Below, one piece after another: positions 38,995 to 48,046 of a stretch of DNA of 64,000 bases (positions are counted from its first letter, which is position 1; every line of letters begins with the position of its first letter). Location: positions 62,001 through 126,000 of the forward strand of contig JAAVZC010000001.1 of the NCBI GenBank assembly GCA_022791455.1, written 5' to 3'. The notes under the pieces are model-generated. The model made no database searches. It saw nothing but the letters and a program-made list of their open reading frames with translations, and was not told the DNA's origin. The translations under genes were made by a program, and so were the position numbers. The DNA comes from Eggerthellaceae bacterium. Lineage in GTDB: Bacteria; Actinomycetota; Coriobacteriia; Coriobacteriales; Eggerthellaceae.

Positions 38995-41949
38995 TTACGG
39001 CATCCACTTCTTTAGCATGCGGACCAGGGTCTCGATTTCGAGCGGCTTGGACATGTGGTCGTTCATGCCGGCGGCATGGGCGTGGCGGATGTCCTCGGCG
39101 AAGGCGTCCGCGGAAAGCGCCACGATGGGAATGTCTGCCATGTCCGGTCGCTCGGCGGCAGCGGCGCGAATGGCACTGGCGGATTCGTAGCCGTTCATGA
39201 CCGGCATCTGGATGTCCATCAGCACGATGTCGTAGTAGCCGGGCTCGTGGTCCTGCAACATCTCCACCGCCAGCTTGCCATTCTCGGCGTGCTCCACGGC
39301 GGCGCCGGTCATGGTGATGAGCTCCTGGGCGATGGCGGCGGCCATCATGTTGTCCTCGGTCAGCAGCACGCGCTTGTCGGCGTAGGCCAGGTTCTCCAGA
39401 ATGGCGCGCTCGTCCACCACGTCCTGCGATTCTCCGGTGAGCAGCTCTTTCATCACCTGCACCAGGCGGCTGCGGAACAGCGGCTTGGAAATGAACGCGT
39501 CCACGCCCACCTCGCGCGCCTCTTGCTCGATCATGGACCAGTCGTAGGCGGAAAGGATGATGATGGGCACGCTGCGCTTCGACACTTCGCGGATGCGCTT
39601 CGCCGCCTCCAGGCCGCTCATTTCCGGCATGCGCCAGTCCAGGATGACGGCGCGGTAGGGGTCTTGCTCCTCGTCGGCGGTGCGGACCGCCTCGATGCCC
39701 TCGTGGCCGGAGAGGGTGAAGTCGGAGCGCATGCCAATATCGTCCAGCAGCATGCAGGCGCCTTCGCAGGCAATTTCGTCGTCGTCCACCACCAGCACGC
39801 GGATGCCCTCAAGGTCGCTCAGATCCTCGCGGCCGCCGTCGCGCAGCTTCAGATGCACCATCACGGTGAAGGTGGTGCCCTCACCCTCCTTCGACGCCAC
39901 GTCGATGGTGCCGCTCATGAGGGTGACCACGCTCTTCACGATGGACATGCCTAAGCCGGTGCCCTCGATCTTGGTGGTGCGCGAGTCGTTGGCGCGGGTG
40001 AAGGGCTCGAAGACCGTCTTCAGGAATTCCTCGCTCATGCCGCAGCCGGTGTCGCTGAACGTGAACTCGTAGCAGCCGCTGCCGGGAATCTTGCTGGGAA
40101 GCTCGGCGATGCGCAGGCCAATGGTGCCGCCTTCGGGCGTGAACTTCACGGAGTTGCCCATGATGTTCACGAACACCTGCTGCAGGCGGGTGGGATCGCC
40201 CAGCACGTGCTCGTGCTTGATGTCGACCAGGTCCACCTTCAGCTCTTGCTTCTTGGCGGCAATCTGGGGATTCATGATGGTGATCAGGTTCTCGATGGAT
40301 TCCGGCAGGTCGAAGGGCTCCTCCGAAAGGCCGATGGTGCCGGATTCGATCTTCGCCATGTCGAGCACCTCGTTGATGAGGCCCAGCAGGTGCTTGCTGG
40401 CGGAGGTGATGTTGCCCAGGCACTCGCGAACGCGCTCGGGGTCGTTCACGTGCATGCCGGCGATGGCGGTCATGCCCATGATGGAGTTCATGGGGGTGCG
40501 GATGTCGTGGGACATGGAATTCAGGAAGTCGCTCTTGGCTTGCGAGGCGTGCTCGGCCGCCTGGAAAGCGTCTTCCAGCGCCAGGCGAGAGGCAATTTCC
40601 TTCGCCTTGGCTTCCGAGGTGTCCTGCATGGTAACCAGCACGCTGGTGGGTTTGCCCGCGCCGTCGCGCGCCAGGCACAGGGTGGAAGCCTGGAACCAGC
40701 GGCCGCCGTCCTCTTCGTTGGTGCGCCACTCTTGCTGCACGAAGGGGACGCCCGGCTGCAGCGCGGTCTGAACAGCAGTTTTGCTGGTGAAGATGAGCGA
40801 TTCGCCGCCCACCGCCGCGGGGTCTTCCAGGTGGCGGAAGAAGGCGGCCAGCTCGTCGTAGCTGCCTTGTGCGGGCAGGTTGCGCTCCACGTTGTCGTTC
40901 TTCAAAAACTCGTAGCGCTTGTTCACCAGGTCGATGGAGAGCAGGCTGCTGAACAGGTTGGTGGAGGCATCGATGATGCGCGTGGCTTCCTGACGCTCCA
41001 GCAGCAGCTCCTTGTTCTGCTGGCGCGCCTGCAGCAGCAGAACGGCGATGACCACGATGGCGGCCAGCACCACGCCGGCAATGACGAAAATGCCGGAGAG
41101 GTTGGCCTTGGTGATCATGCCGTTGGTGATGGCGGCGGGGAAGGAGCGAACCAGCACCCAATCGTAGGAGGGCAGCTTGGTGAGGTAGGTGTTGCCCACG
41201 CCCTCGGGCGTGCGATAGGTGAAGCTGGTGGGGCTGCCGGTGGCAATTTCGCCGTCCAGCGCATCGAGGGACACGCCTTCCAGCTCCTTGTTGGAGAACA
41301 CATCGTTAATGGTGGAAGCCTCGGCCTCGTTGGGGGCCGCTTGGGCGATGACGGTGCCGTCGGGCTTGCACAGGTAGGTGGGGGTGGGCTCGCCGTAGAA
41401 CTCGGTGGTCATGAGCTCGGTGAGGGTGTCTTCGCGATAAACCGCCACCAAAACGCCCACCACTTCGTTGTTGTAGTGCACCGGCGCGTAGAAAGCCACC
41501 ACGTTCTGGCCGTCGAAAATGGCGTTGTCAATGAAGCACATGCCGCTTTCGCCCTGGATGCCTTCGGTGTAATAGATGCGATCGTGGGCGTCGGCGGTGC
41601 GGCCGTCACGGTTGTAGGCTTCGCCGTCGGGGGTGATGAAGAAGGTGTGATCGAACTGGGAGAAGTCGAAGATGCTCACCGCTTCTTCGGGATTCACGTC
41701 GCCGCTGGTCAGCGATCGCTCGTACACGCTGGCGGCGTCTTGAATGTTGCTCTGGGAGCTGGCGAACACGTCGTTTACGCGGCGGGCCGTTTGGCCGGCG
41801 GAAGTTTCCAGATACTGGGTGTTCTGGTCGACGATGCGCTGGGTGTTCGCGTTAATGAACAAGAAAAGCGCTGCGATTAAGATAACTGCAGCGGCGCAAA
41901 CTGCCAGGATGCGGTTGCGGGTTTGGATTCTTGCCTGGATGCTGTTCAT
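38995..41949 (-). CDS. membrane hybrid histidine kinase with two receiver domains
   Basis: The 984-aa protein begins with a membrane helix (LAVCAAAVILIAALFLFI), an extracellular double-Cache-like sensor of about 240 residues (FFITPDGEAYNRDGRTADAH region) and a second helix (GIFVIAGVVLAAIVVIAVLL). A PAS-like segment follows, then the kinase core FLNSMSHDIRTPMNS, NIMGNSVKFTPEGG and GTGLGM. Two receiver domains end the chain, with phosphoaspartates in VILDWRMPEMSG and IVLMDIQMPVMNG. No phosphotransfer or DNA-binding domain is attached and no partner is adjacent. This is the third hybrid kinase in the window. Confidence 0.92.
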   Translation of the reverse strand: MNSIQARIQTRNRILAVCAAAVILIAALFLFINANTQRIVDQNTQYLETSAGQTARRVNDVFASSQSNIQDAASVYERSLTSGDVNPEEAVSIFDFSQFDHTFFITPDGEAYNRDGRTADAHDRIYYTEGIQGESGMCFIDNAIFDGQNVVAFYAPVHYNNEVVGVLVAVYREDTLTELMTTEFYGEPTPTYLCKPDGTVIAQAAPNEAEASTINDVFSNKELEGVSLDALDGEIATGSPTSFTYRTPEGVGNTYLTKLPSYDWVLVRSFPAAITNGMITKANLSGIFVIAGVVLAAIVVIAVLLLQARQQNKELLLERQEATRIIDASTNLFSSLLSIDLVNKRYEFLKNDNVERNLPAQGSYDELAAFFRHLEDPAAVGGESLIFTSKTAVQTALQPGVPFVQQEWRTNEEDGGRWFQASTLCLARDGAGKPTSVLVTMQDTSEAKAKEIASRLALEDAFQAAEHASQAKSDFLNSMSHDIRTPMNSIMGMTAIAGMHVNDPERVRECLGNITSASKHLLGLINEVLDMAKIESGTIGLSEEPFDLPESIENLITIMNPQIAAKKQELKVDLVDIKHEHVLGDPTRLQQVFVNIMGNSVKFTPEGGTIGLRIAELPSKIPGSGCYEFTFSDTGCGMSEEFLKTVFEPFTRANDSRTTKIEGTGLGMSIVKSVVTLMSGTIDVASKEGEGTTFTVMVHLKLRDGGREDLSDLEGIRVLVVDDDEIACEGACMLLDDIGMRSDFTLSGHEGIEAVRTADEEQDPYRAVILDWRMPEMSGLEAAKRIREVSKRSVPIIILSAYDWSMIEQEAREVGVDAFISKPLFRSRLVQVMKELLTGESQDVVDERAILENLAYADKRVLLTEDNMMAAAIAQELITMTGAAVEHAENGKLAVEMLQDHEPGYYDIVLMDIQMPVMNGYESASAIRAAAAERPDMADIPIVALSADAFAEDIRHAHAAGMNDHMSKPLEIETLVRMLKKWMP

Positions 41950-42073
41950 CGGGACCCCATCTGCTCGGGAAGCCGGTTTGCGACGGCAAGGAGACGCGCA
42001 GGTTGGCTTTGATGTGCGTTGCCAGTAATTATATAGGGCGGGTTACGGAATTCCTACAGATTTTGGAGTTTAA

Positions 42074-43057
42074 TCAAGACTCTTCTATAAGCTCCCGCAA
42101 GTAAGCGCGGTATTCCTGGCGAAGGCTCTCCGGTTTCGCGATGCGCACGGCGCCGTTCAGCCCGGCCAGCCAGCCGAAAAACTGTGGGGATTTCTGCACC
42201 TTCACCACTGCTTTTGCCGTTCCGCCTTCCGGCTTGAGCCATTGGGCGCGGTTGCCGAAGCGGTCCATGATGATCTCGGTTTTGCTGCCATTTATGGCGA
42301 GCGTTACGGTGATCGGGTCGCCGGCGAATCGGCCGAACATCTCGTAGTCGGCGGGGTCGGTGGAGTGCGCGTCTGTCTGCGGGTTGCGCGTGGCGGGCTC
42401 GTCGGTGATGCGCAGCTGCCCCATGCGGTCGATGCGGAATTCCGCGAGGCTATCGTGCTCGTCGCTCCAGGCGGTCAGGTAGTAGTTGCCCTCTGCGAAG
42501 CTGATGGACATGGGCGTTACGGTGTGGGGTCGACCCTGGCGGGTGGGTTGCCGAACGCCTGCGATGTTGGCGCGGTAATAGGTGAATTGCACCTGGCAGC
42601 GCGTGCGAAGGGCCTCGTGCAGCGTATCGATGCTCTCGAACACGCCCTCGGCGGCGGATGCGATGCGGTCCGGCACGTGGATGGAGCGGTCTAGCTGTGC
42701 CCGTTGCGGGTCGCTGGCCAGCAACTTCAGGTTGCGAACGAGGTCGGCGGACTGGCGCGGGGTAAGGAACTTGCAGGAGGCCACCGCGTCCACCAGCAGC
42801 ATCAGCTGCGGCAGCGTGAACTCCCGCTGGGCCAGACCGTATTCGACGGGGTTGCGCGGGTAGGTGCGGATGTCGAAGCCCACTTCCCGCAGCGCATCGA
42901 AGTCCCGGTAGAGGGCCTTGCGCTCGGCGGTGATGCCGTAGTCTGCCAGCCGCTCGATGATTTGCCGCATCGTGAGGCCGTGTTCGGCGTCGGTTTCTTC
43001 TTGCAGAATGCGCATGACGTACAGCGTCTTCAGCTTGCTTTGCGAGTTGTTCGCCAC
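42074..43057 (-). CDS. WYL-domain transcriptional regulator
   Basis: This protein of about 327 aa has an N-terminal winged helix (LTMRQIIERLADYGITAERK with ALYRDFDALREVGFDI) and a WYL domain (VTPMSISFAEGNYYLTAWSD and EFRIDRMGQLRI), which in related proteins binds nucleic acid or a ligand. I chose the GTG at 43057, with AGGAGG seven bases upstream. It follows an XRE-type membrane regulator gene on the same strand, 89 bases away. No obvious target is adjacent; WYL regulators often control defence or DNA-repair genes. Confidence 0.88.
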   Translation of the reverse strand: MANNSQSKLKTLYVMRILQEETDAEHGLTMRQIIERLADYGITAERKALYRDFDALREVGFDIRTYPRNPVEYGLAQREFTLPQLMLLVDAVASCKFLTPRQSADLVRNLKLLASDPQRAQLDRSIHVPDRIASAAEGVFESIDTLHEALRTRCQVQFTYYRANIAGVRQPTRQGRPHTVTPMSISFAEGNYYLTAWSDEHDSLAEFRIDRMGQLRITDEPATRNPQTDAHSTDPADYEMFGRFAGDPITVTLAINGSKTEIIMDRFGNRAQWLKPEGGTAKAVVKVQKSPQFFGWLAGLNGAVRIAKPESLRQEYRAYLRELIEES

Positions 43058-43146
43058 CGAGTCCTCCTGGGTGCCGGTTGTGTGATTGCGCAGAAGGAGC
43101 CTAATGTAGCACAACTGGCAACACGGCTAGGCGGTTGGCGTGGCTA

Positions 43147-44106
43147 TTATTCTTCGGGGTCTTTCGGCGTAGGGGAGTCGTTGTCGCTGAACCAGTCTTC
43201 GGCGGTAATGTCCCCGGAGTATTCCGCGGCGATGCCCCAACCGGCGATAGGGGCTGCAAGATCGCTCGATTGGTGGCTGATGTCGGGATTCCTCTTCGGC
43301 AGGCAGAGGCTCTTCCCCTGATATTCCACGAACACCAGCCCCTTCTCTTGGTTGTTGCCCATAGTCCAGGCAAGGTGGGCCCAGCCGACTTCGTTGCCCT
43401 CCTCGTCCTTCAGGATCACCACGTTGGGATCGCCGGTGCGCGTGAAGCCGCCGTTGACGACAGGGGATTGTGGCGGGTTGTCGTCGGTCACCCATTCCTG
43501 GTAAAGATCGGGCTGCTCGCTTACCTCGTGGAACTCTACGGGGTCGCCCATCCAGTGGCCGCTCAGCTGCCAGAATCCATCGCACTGTTCCGACTTCGAT
43601 TCGGCGAAGCTGATGCTGGCCCCCTGGATGCTTACGTCGGGGGCGGGAGATTCGGCGTAGAAGTAGGTGCCGTTCAGGCTGTAACCGTTTTCGGCGCCGT
43701 CTTTGAGCCAATTGAGGTCGCGGGTTTGGAGGATTGTGAACAGCCCCAGGCAAACAAGGGCGATGGCGAGTGCACCGGCCAGAACGGCCAGGACGGTGAT
43801 GCCTGTTTTGGCGTTGTGGCGAAACTTCGATAGATAGGCAATGTTCTGGGTGGCGAGGGAATTTTCCAGCGCAAGGCTTTCCGGCGCCGTGATGGCGGCT
43901 TCGGGGGAGGGGGCGAAGCTTCCCATCAGCTCGTTGGGGGTGGTCTGAAGCGCCGTGGCCAGGGAGGCCAGCAGTTCGGCATCGGGGACGGAGGTGCCGC
44001 GCTCCCATTTCGAGATGGTCTGGCGCACTACGTGCAGTTGGTCCGCGAGTTGCTGCTGCGAGATGCCGCGGGCCTTCCGCAGTCGCTTGATATTGTCCTT
44101 GAGCAT
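43147..44106 (-). CDS. XRE-family regulator with membrane anchor and extracellular part
   Basis: Residues 1-65 are an XRE DNA-binding domain (ARGISQQQLADQLHVVRQTI, SKWERGTSVPDAELLASL). A linker of about 30 residues leads to one membrane helix (GITVLAVLAGALAIALVCLG). The last ~195 residues should lie outside the cell and show no known fold, though the YSLNGTYFYAE and WQLSGHWMGDPVEF segments suggest beta strands. Such one-component membrane regulators are common in this group. It is divergent from the GntR-type gene. Confidence 0.85.
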   Translation of the reverse strand: MLKDNIKRLRKARGISQQQLADQLHVVRQTISKWERGTSVPDAELLASLATALQTTPNELMGSFAPSPEAAITAPESLALENSLATQNIAYLSKFRHNAKTGITVLAVLAGALAIALVCLGLFTILQTRDLNWLKDGAENGYSLNGTYFYAESPAPDVSIQGASISFAESKSEQCDGFWQLSGHWMGDPVEFHEVSEQPDLYQEWVTDDNPPQSPVVNGGFTRTGDPNVVILKDEEGNEVGWAHLAWTMGNNQEKGLVFVEYQGKSLCLPKRNPDISHQSSDLAAPIAGWGIAAEYSGDITAEDWFSDNDSPTPKDPEE

Positions 44107-44227
44107 GGGCGCTCCCTCTGTTGAAGTTGAGTCCAGCCTAGCAAATTGCCGGTAGTTCTCCTAGCAACGGCTGATAACAAAGTCGCGCTATGCGGGCGGA
44201 AGTTTTTTTGCGACTTCGGAAAGTGGG

Positions 44228-44266
44228 TTGCGTTGTTGTTCTATCTGTTATATAGTAGCTATAACA
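44228..44266 (+). promoter_or_regulatory. GntR promoter with overlapping operator
   Basis: TTGCGT at 44228-44233, a 17-base spacer and TATAGT at 44251-44256 form a promoter. The -10 box lies inside an inverted repeat with perfect arms TGTTATA (44246-44252) and TATAACA (44260-44266). This matches the style of YtrA-type GntR operators and suggests autorepression. Confidence 0.6.
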
Positions 44267-44317
44267 AGAACGCGAACCGGATTTATGCGGTAGGCGCGGT
44301 GAGCGAAGGAGGCCACG

Positions 44318-44809
44318 ATGATCCTCGAAGTGGATGCGGCGGCGAAGGAGCCGCTTTACCTGCAGATTCGCAACCAGGTGGTAGCGGGCATCGCTACCGG
44401 CGAGCTGGTGGCGGGGATGCAGCTGCCGTCGGTGCGAGTGCTCGCGTCGGATTTGGGCATCAACTTGCATACGGTGAACAAGGCCTACGCGGTGCTGCGG
44501 GACGAGGGCTTCATTCGCATGAAGGGCCGCGCCGGCGCGTTCATCGCCGACGCGGACGACGCCGGCAGGGAAGAGCGAGTGTCGAAGGCGGCGCGCGATT
44601 TGGAGGCGCAGCTGTTTGAAGCGGCGCTGGCCTATCGGGCAAGCGGCGGCACGCGCGGCGAGTTTCTGGAAGCGGCCGCAGCGTCGGCGGCACGGGCTTA
44701 TGGCGTTGTGGGGGCGTCACGGGAGGATCCGGGAAAGGCCGTCGCGCCGGAGCGGGCCTCTTCACCGGCCCTTTCCGCCTCTTCGAAAAAGGCGGTTGCG
44801 CGGGCCTAG
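44318..44809 (+). CDS. GntR-family regulator, YtrA subfamily
   Basis: The 163-aa protein has a GntR winged helix (EPLYLQIRNQVVAGIATGEL, QLPSVRVLASDLGINLHTVN) and only a short helical C-terminal part, as in the YtrA subfamily, which usually controls transport genes in its own operon. GAAGGAG precedes the ATG. The alanine-rich C-terminal ~35 residues look unstructured. It is followed after 58 bases by a DUF1648 membrane protein, a pairing seen in many Gram-positive genomes. Confidence 0.9.
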   Translation: MILEVDAAAKEPLYLQIRNQVVAGIATGELVAGMQLPSVRVLASDLGINLHTVNKAYAVLRDEGFIRMKGRAGAFIADADDAGREERVSKAARDLEAQLFEAALAYRASGGTRGEFLEAAAASAARAYGVVGASREDPGKAVAPERASSPALSASSKKAVARA

Positions 44810-44867
44810 CTTTTCGAGCGTTATTCCCGAGCACTTTTTTATACATGTCTTCTGAAAGGGGCAGCTC

Positions 44868-45992
44868 ATGGGGCTCTCTGGTAGTGCATACTCTTTAATC
44901 ATGATGATTACCTTGGTGGCTTTGGTGCCGCTGACCGGCGCGTTTCTGGCGGCGGTGCCGTACCTAATGCCCAAACGGGAGTGCTTCGCGGTCACGGTGC
45001 CGGACGAGGCGCAGGCCGACCCGGTGCTGCGGGGCTTCAAGCGGCGCTACGCTGTCATCATGGGAGCGCTGACGTTGGTGATGACCGTTGTGGTGGGCGT
45101 CCTGTGCGCGGCGGGCGCGTTCGAGGCGGTGGCCGTGGCGATGGGCGTTACCGTGGTGGGGTTCTGCATTGCGAGCTACGGTCTCATGCTGTACTTCCGC
45201 TCGAAGGTGAGCGCCCTGAAGCGGAGGCGCGGCTGGCAGGCTACGGGCCGCAAAAGTGCGGCGGCCATTGGGGGCGAGGCCATTCCGCGGCCGTTGTCGC
45301 AGCGCTGGGACCTGCTGTTTCTGCCGATGATTGTGGTGTCGCTGGCGGTTTGCCTGCTGGGCTACGGCAACATCCCGGACGAGATTCCCCGTCAGATGGG
45401 CCTGAACGGCGAGGTGACCAGCTACTTCCAGAAGAGCTATCTGGTGGCGTGTTTCCCGGCCATCGCGGTGGCGTTCATCGACGGCGTTCTGGCCTTCAGC
45501 CACTGGCAGATTCTGCGCTCGAAGAAGTTCTCGGACCCCTCGATGCCGGCCGCGAGCGCGTGGGCCTATGGGATGTTCGTGCGCGCACAGACGATGCTGC
45601 TGGTAGTGGGCGGCGTGGTGCTGGGATTCGTGGGGCTGGCAATGGCGCTCAACTTCGTGGGGGTGATTTCGCTGCAGATGGCCGCGCTTTGGTGCCTGGT
45701 GAGCGCGATGGCGGTGGCGCTGGGATCGCTGGCGGTTTCGGCGGTGTACGGCCAGAACGGCAGCCGACTGATTGCCCGCGTGGAGGGCTCGGGCGGCATG
45801 CCGCGCGACAACGACCGCTTCTGGAAGCTGGGCATTTTCTACGTGAACCGTGAGGACCCCAGCCTGTTCGTGCCGGAGCGCTTCGGCATCGGCTGGACCA
45901 TGAACTGGGGCCGCCCCGCCGCCTGGGCCGTGCTTGTGGGCCTGGTGCTGGTGATCGTGGCGTTCCTGCTGTTCGTGTTCTTGTGCCTGTAA
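44868..45992 (+). CDS. DUF1648/DUF5808 membrane protein
   Basis: The 374-aa protein has about seven membrane helices. The DUF1648 part is recognisable by YGNIPDEIPRQMGLNGEVTS, where a P..IP.H-like motif follows a helix. The C-terminal soluble stretch FWKLGIFYVNREDPSLFVPE with RFGIGWTMNWGRP is the DUF5808 signature, found in relatives of the SdpI immunity protein group. The function is unknown; a role in envelope stress or peptide immunity is a reasonable guess from its relatives. It is probably co-transcribed with the GntR gene. Confidence 0.85.
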   Translation: MGLSGSAYSLIMMITLVALVPLTGAFLAAVPYLMPKRECFAVTVPDEAQADPVLRGFKRRYAVIMGALTLVMTVVVGVLCAAGAFEAVAVAMGVTVVGFCIASYGLMLYFRSKVSALKRRRGWQATGRKSAAAIGGEAIPRPLSQRWDLLFLPMIVVSLAVCLLGYGNIPDEIPRQMGLNGEVTSYFQKSYLVACFPAIAVAFIDGVLAFSHWQILRSKKFSDPSMPAASAWAYGMFVRAQTMLLVVGGVVLGFVGLAMALNFVGVISLQMAALWCLVSAMAVALGSLAVSAVYGQNGSRLIARVEGSGGMPRDNDRFWKLGIFYVNREDPSLFVPERFGIGWTMNWGRPAAWAVLVGLVLVIVAFLLFVFLCL

Positions 45993-46296
45993 GGGTATTG
46001 TCCCGGGCCATTTGTGGGGGACGGCGGCACTATTGATCCTCGGTTGAGAAGCCAGGACCAAAAAGGCCGCCATCCCCCACGCGCGCTGCGGGGTTTGTGG
46101 GGGACGACGGGATTTACGATCTCGGAAAGGTTCCGAGGTAGGTGTCGGGGATCGAAAGTGTGGCCGTCCCCCACGGGCCTGTGGGGGACGGCGGGGTTTT
46201 GGGTCCTGGGGTGGGCGGTGCTGTGGGGGATGCCGGGGGTTTGGATCCTCGAGGGTTCCGAGAGCCGGGGATTGCGGGTTCGGCTAGAATGGGGGC
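45993..46296. repeat. intergenic array of GTGGGGGACGRCGG repeats
   Basis: About 300 bases without a gene hold six copies of one short repeat in both orientations: plus at 46014, 46097, 46181 and 46223; minus at 46067-46080 and 46164-46174. The fullest copy is GTGGGGGACGGCGGGGTTTT (46181-46200). Neighbouring copies pair into hairpins, for instance CCGTCCCCCAC with GTGGGGGACGG at 46165-46192. A TAGAAT at 46285-46290 directly before the next ATG may be a -10 box of a leaderless transcript. Confidence 0.7.
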
Positions 46297-47007
46297 ATGG
46301 AGCACAGCGCGAACATACTGGTCGTGGAGGACGACGCCGCCATTAACGAGGTGGTTTGCGCGCGGCTGCGGCAGGAGGGGCATGCGGTGGAGCCGGCGTT
46401 TTCCGGCACCGAGGCGCGGCTGCTGCTAGAGGCGCGCGCTTTCGACCTGGTAATTACCGACCTCATGCTGCCCGGGCTGCCGGGCGAAGAGGTGGTGAAG
46501 CTGGTGCGGGCCCGCTCGGCGGCGACGCCGGTCATCGTGGCGTCGGCGCGGGCGGAAGTGTCCGACCGCATCGACCTGTTGGCGCTGGGGGCCGACGACT
46601 ACCTGGTGAAACCTTTCGACTTGGACGAACTGGTCGCCCGCGTGGCGGTGCAGCTGCGCCGCGTTGCGCTTATGGCGCCCCCTTTGCAGCCGGCTTCTTC
46701 CGATGTGCTCGCAGTGGGTGAATGGGAAGTGGACCGCGCCGCCAAAGTCCTCCGGGTGGCAGGCGAAGAGCTGGAGCTTACCCGCACCGAATTTGCGCTG
46801 GTGGAGCTTTTGGCGGCCCATCCCCGGCAGGTGTTCAGCAAGCAGGCCCTTTACGAAGCGGTGTGGGGCGAGTGCTTCGCCGGACAGGAAAGCACCATTT
46901 CCGCCCACGTTTCCAACTTGCGTACGAAACTGAAGCCCAGCGGCACCGACGGCTACATCCAAACGGTCTGGGGCCTGGGCTTTCGTCTGGTGCCCCCGGA
47001 AAACTGA
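46297..47007 (+). CDS. OmpR-family response regulator
   Basis: The 236-aa protein has an N-terminal receiver domain (LVVEDDAA, phosphoaspartate in LVITDLMLPGLPGEE, lysine in DDYLVKPFDLDEL) and a C-terminal winged helix (LELTRTEFALVELLAAHPRQ, TISAHVSNLRTKL). It is the first gene of a set with an ABC transporter and a histidine kinase that should be its partner. The ATG lies six bases after a TAGAAT hexamer with no room for a normal leader, so translation may start at the 5' end of the RNA. Confidence 0.93.
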   Translation: MEHSANILVVEDDAAINEVVCARLRQEGHAVEPAFSGTEARLLLEARAFDLVITDLMLPGLPGEEVVKLVRARSAATPVIVASARAEVSDRIDLLALGADDYLVKPFDLDELVARVAVQLRRVALMAPPLQPASSDVLAVGEWEVDRAAKVLRVAGEELELTRTEFALVELLAAHPRQVFSKQALYEAVWGECFAGQESTISAHVSNLRTKLKPSGTDGYIQTVWGLGFRLVPPEN

Positions 47008-47116
47008 TGGCGCGCGGCGCATCTTTAAACTTTCTTGAAACTTTGCCAAGGGATTCCCAAAACCCGGCCTCCAGACTGGTAGGCGCAGTGATAAGAAGCG
47101 CGATAGGAGGACAACG

Positions 47117-48046
47117 GTGTACGCGATAGAAACGCGCGGGCTGGCCAAGGCATATGGCGGGCGCCGCGTGGTGGACGACTTCTGTATGCATGTGCCCCAG
47201 GGCGAGATTTATGGCTTCGTGGGGAAGAACGGTGCGGGCAAATCTACGGTGCTGAAAATGGTGGACTGCCTGGCGGCGCCGACGGCGGGCGAGGTGCTGG
47301 TGTTCGGTCAGAACCTGCAGCGGGAAGGCGCGGGCGGCGGCGCGGCGGGCAATCGCATCGGCGCGCTCATTGAGGCGCCGGGGCTGCTGGAGGGTATGAG
47401 CGCGCTGGACAATCTTATGGTGAAGGCGCTGGCGCTGGGAATTCCCGACGCGAAGGCCCGTTGCCAGGAAATCTTGAGCTGGGTGGGCCTGGCCCATGTG
47501 GGCAAGAAGCGGGCGAAAGGGTTCTCGCAGGGCATGAAGCAGCGGCTGGGGATTGGGCTGGCGCTGCTGGGCTTGCCGGATTTGTTGCTGCTGGACGAGC
47601 CCTTCAACGGCCTGGACCCGGAAGGGACGCGCGATTTGCGCCGCCTGATCAAGCGGCTGAACGAGACGTTCGGCATGACCATTGTGGTGAGCTCGCATGT
47701 GCTGGACCAGCTGGACCGCATGGTGACCAGCTATGGCGTGATTGCGAACGGCCGCATGGTGCGCGAGATGACCGCCGAAGAGGTGCGTCTGGAATGCGGC
47801 GACAGCCTGCTGGTGCGCACGACCGCTCCGGAGCGGACGCTGGCGCAGCTGGCCGAAGCTTTCCCGCAGGCGCAGCTTGTCATGGAGCCGAACGGGGCCA
47901 TTCGCGTTCGGGACAATTTCGATTCCGCGGCAGTGGCCGACACGTTGCATGCCATGGACGCTACGGTGCTGGAGTTTTCGGAGGTGCGCCGAGACATCGA
48001 GGACTACTTCGTGGCGCTGATGGAAGGGGGTGCTTGCCATGTTTAA
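47117..48046 (+). CDS. ABC transporter ATP-binding protein
   Basis: The 309-aa ATPase has Walker A GKNGAGKST, the signature FSQGMKQRLGIG, Walker B LLLLDEPFNGLDPEG and the H-loop VSSHVLDQL, followed by a ~80-residue C-terminal extension as in drug- and bacitracin-export ATPases (BcrA type). It pairs with the permease encoded next, whose start overlaps its stop codon. AGGAGG precedes the GTG. Together with the flanking response regulator and kinase it resembles modules that respond to peptide antibiotics. Confidence 0.93.
   Translation: MYAIETRGLAKAYGGRRVVDDFCMHVPQGEIYGFVGKNGAGKSTVLKMVDCLAAPTAGEVLVFGQNLQREGAGGGAAGNRIGALIEAPGLLEGMSALDNLMVKALALGIPDAKARCQEILSWVGLAHVGKKRAKGFSQGMKQRLGIGLALLGLPDLLLLDEPFNGLDPEGTRDLRRLIKRLNETFGMTIVVSSHVLDQLDRMVTSYGVIANGRMVREMTAEEVRLECGDSLLVRTTAPERTLAQLAEAFPQAQLVMEPNGAIRVRDNFDSAAVADTLHAMDATVLEFSEVRRDIEDYFVALMEGGACHV

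Noticed and set aside
45993-46296. CRISPR array
   Set aside because: The repeats are short, vary in spacing, occur in both orientations and have no unique spacers of constant length; no cas gene is in the window.
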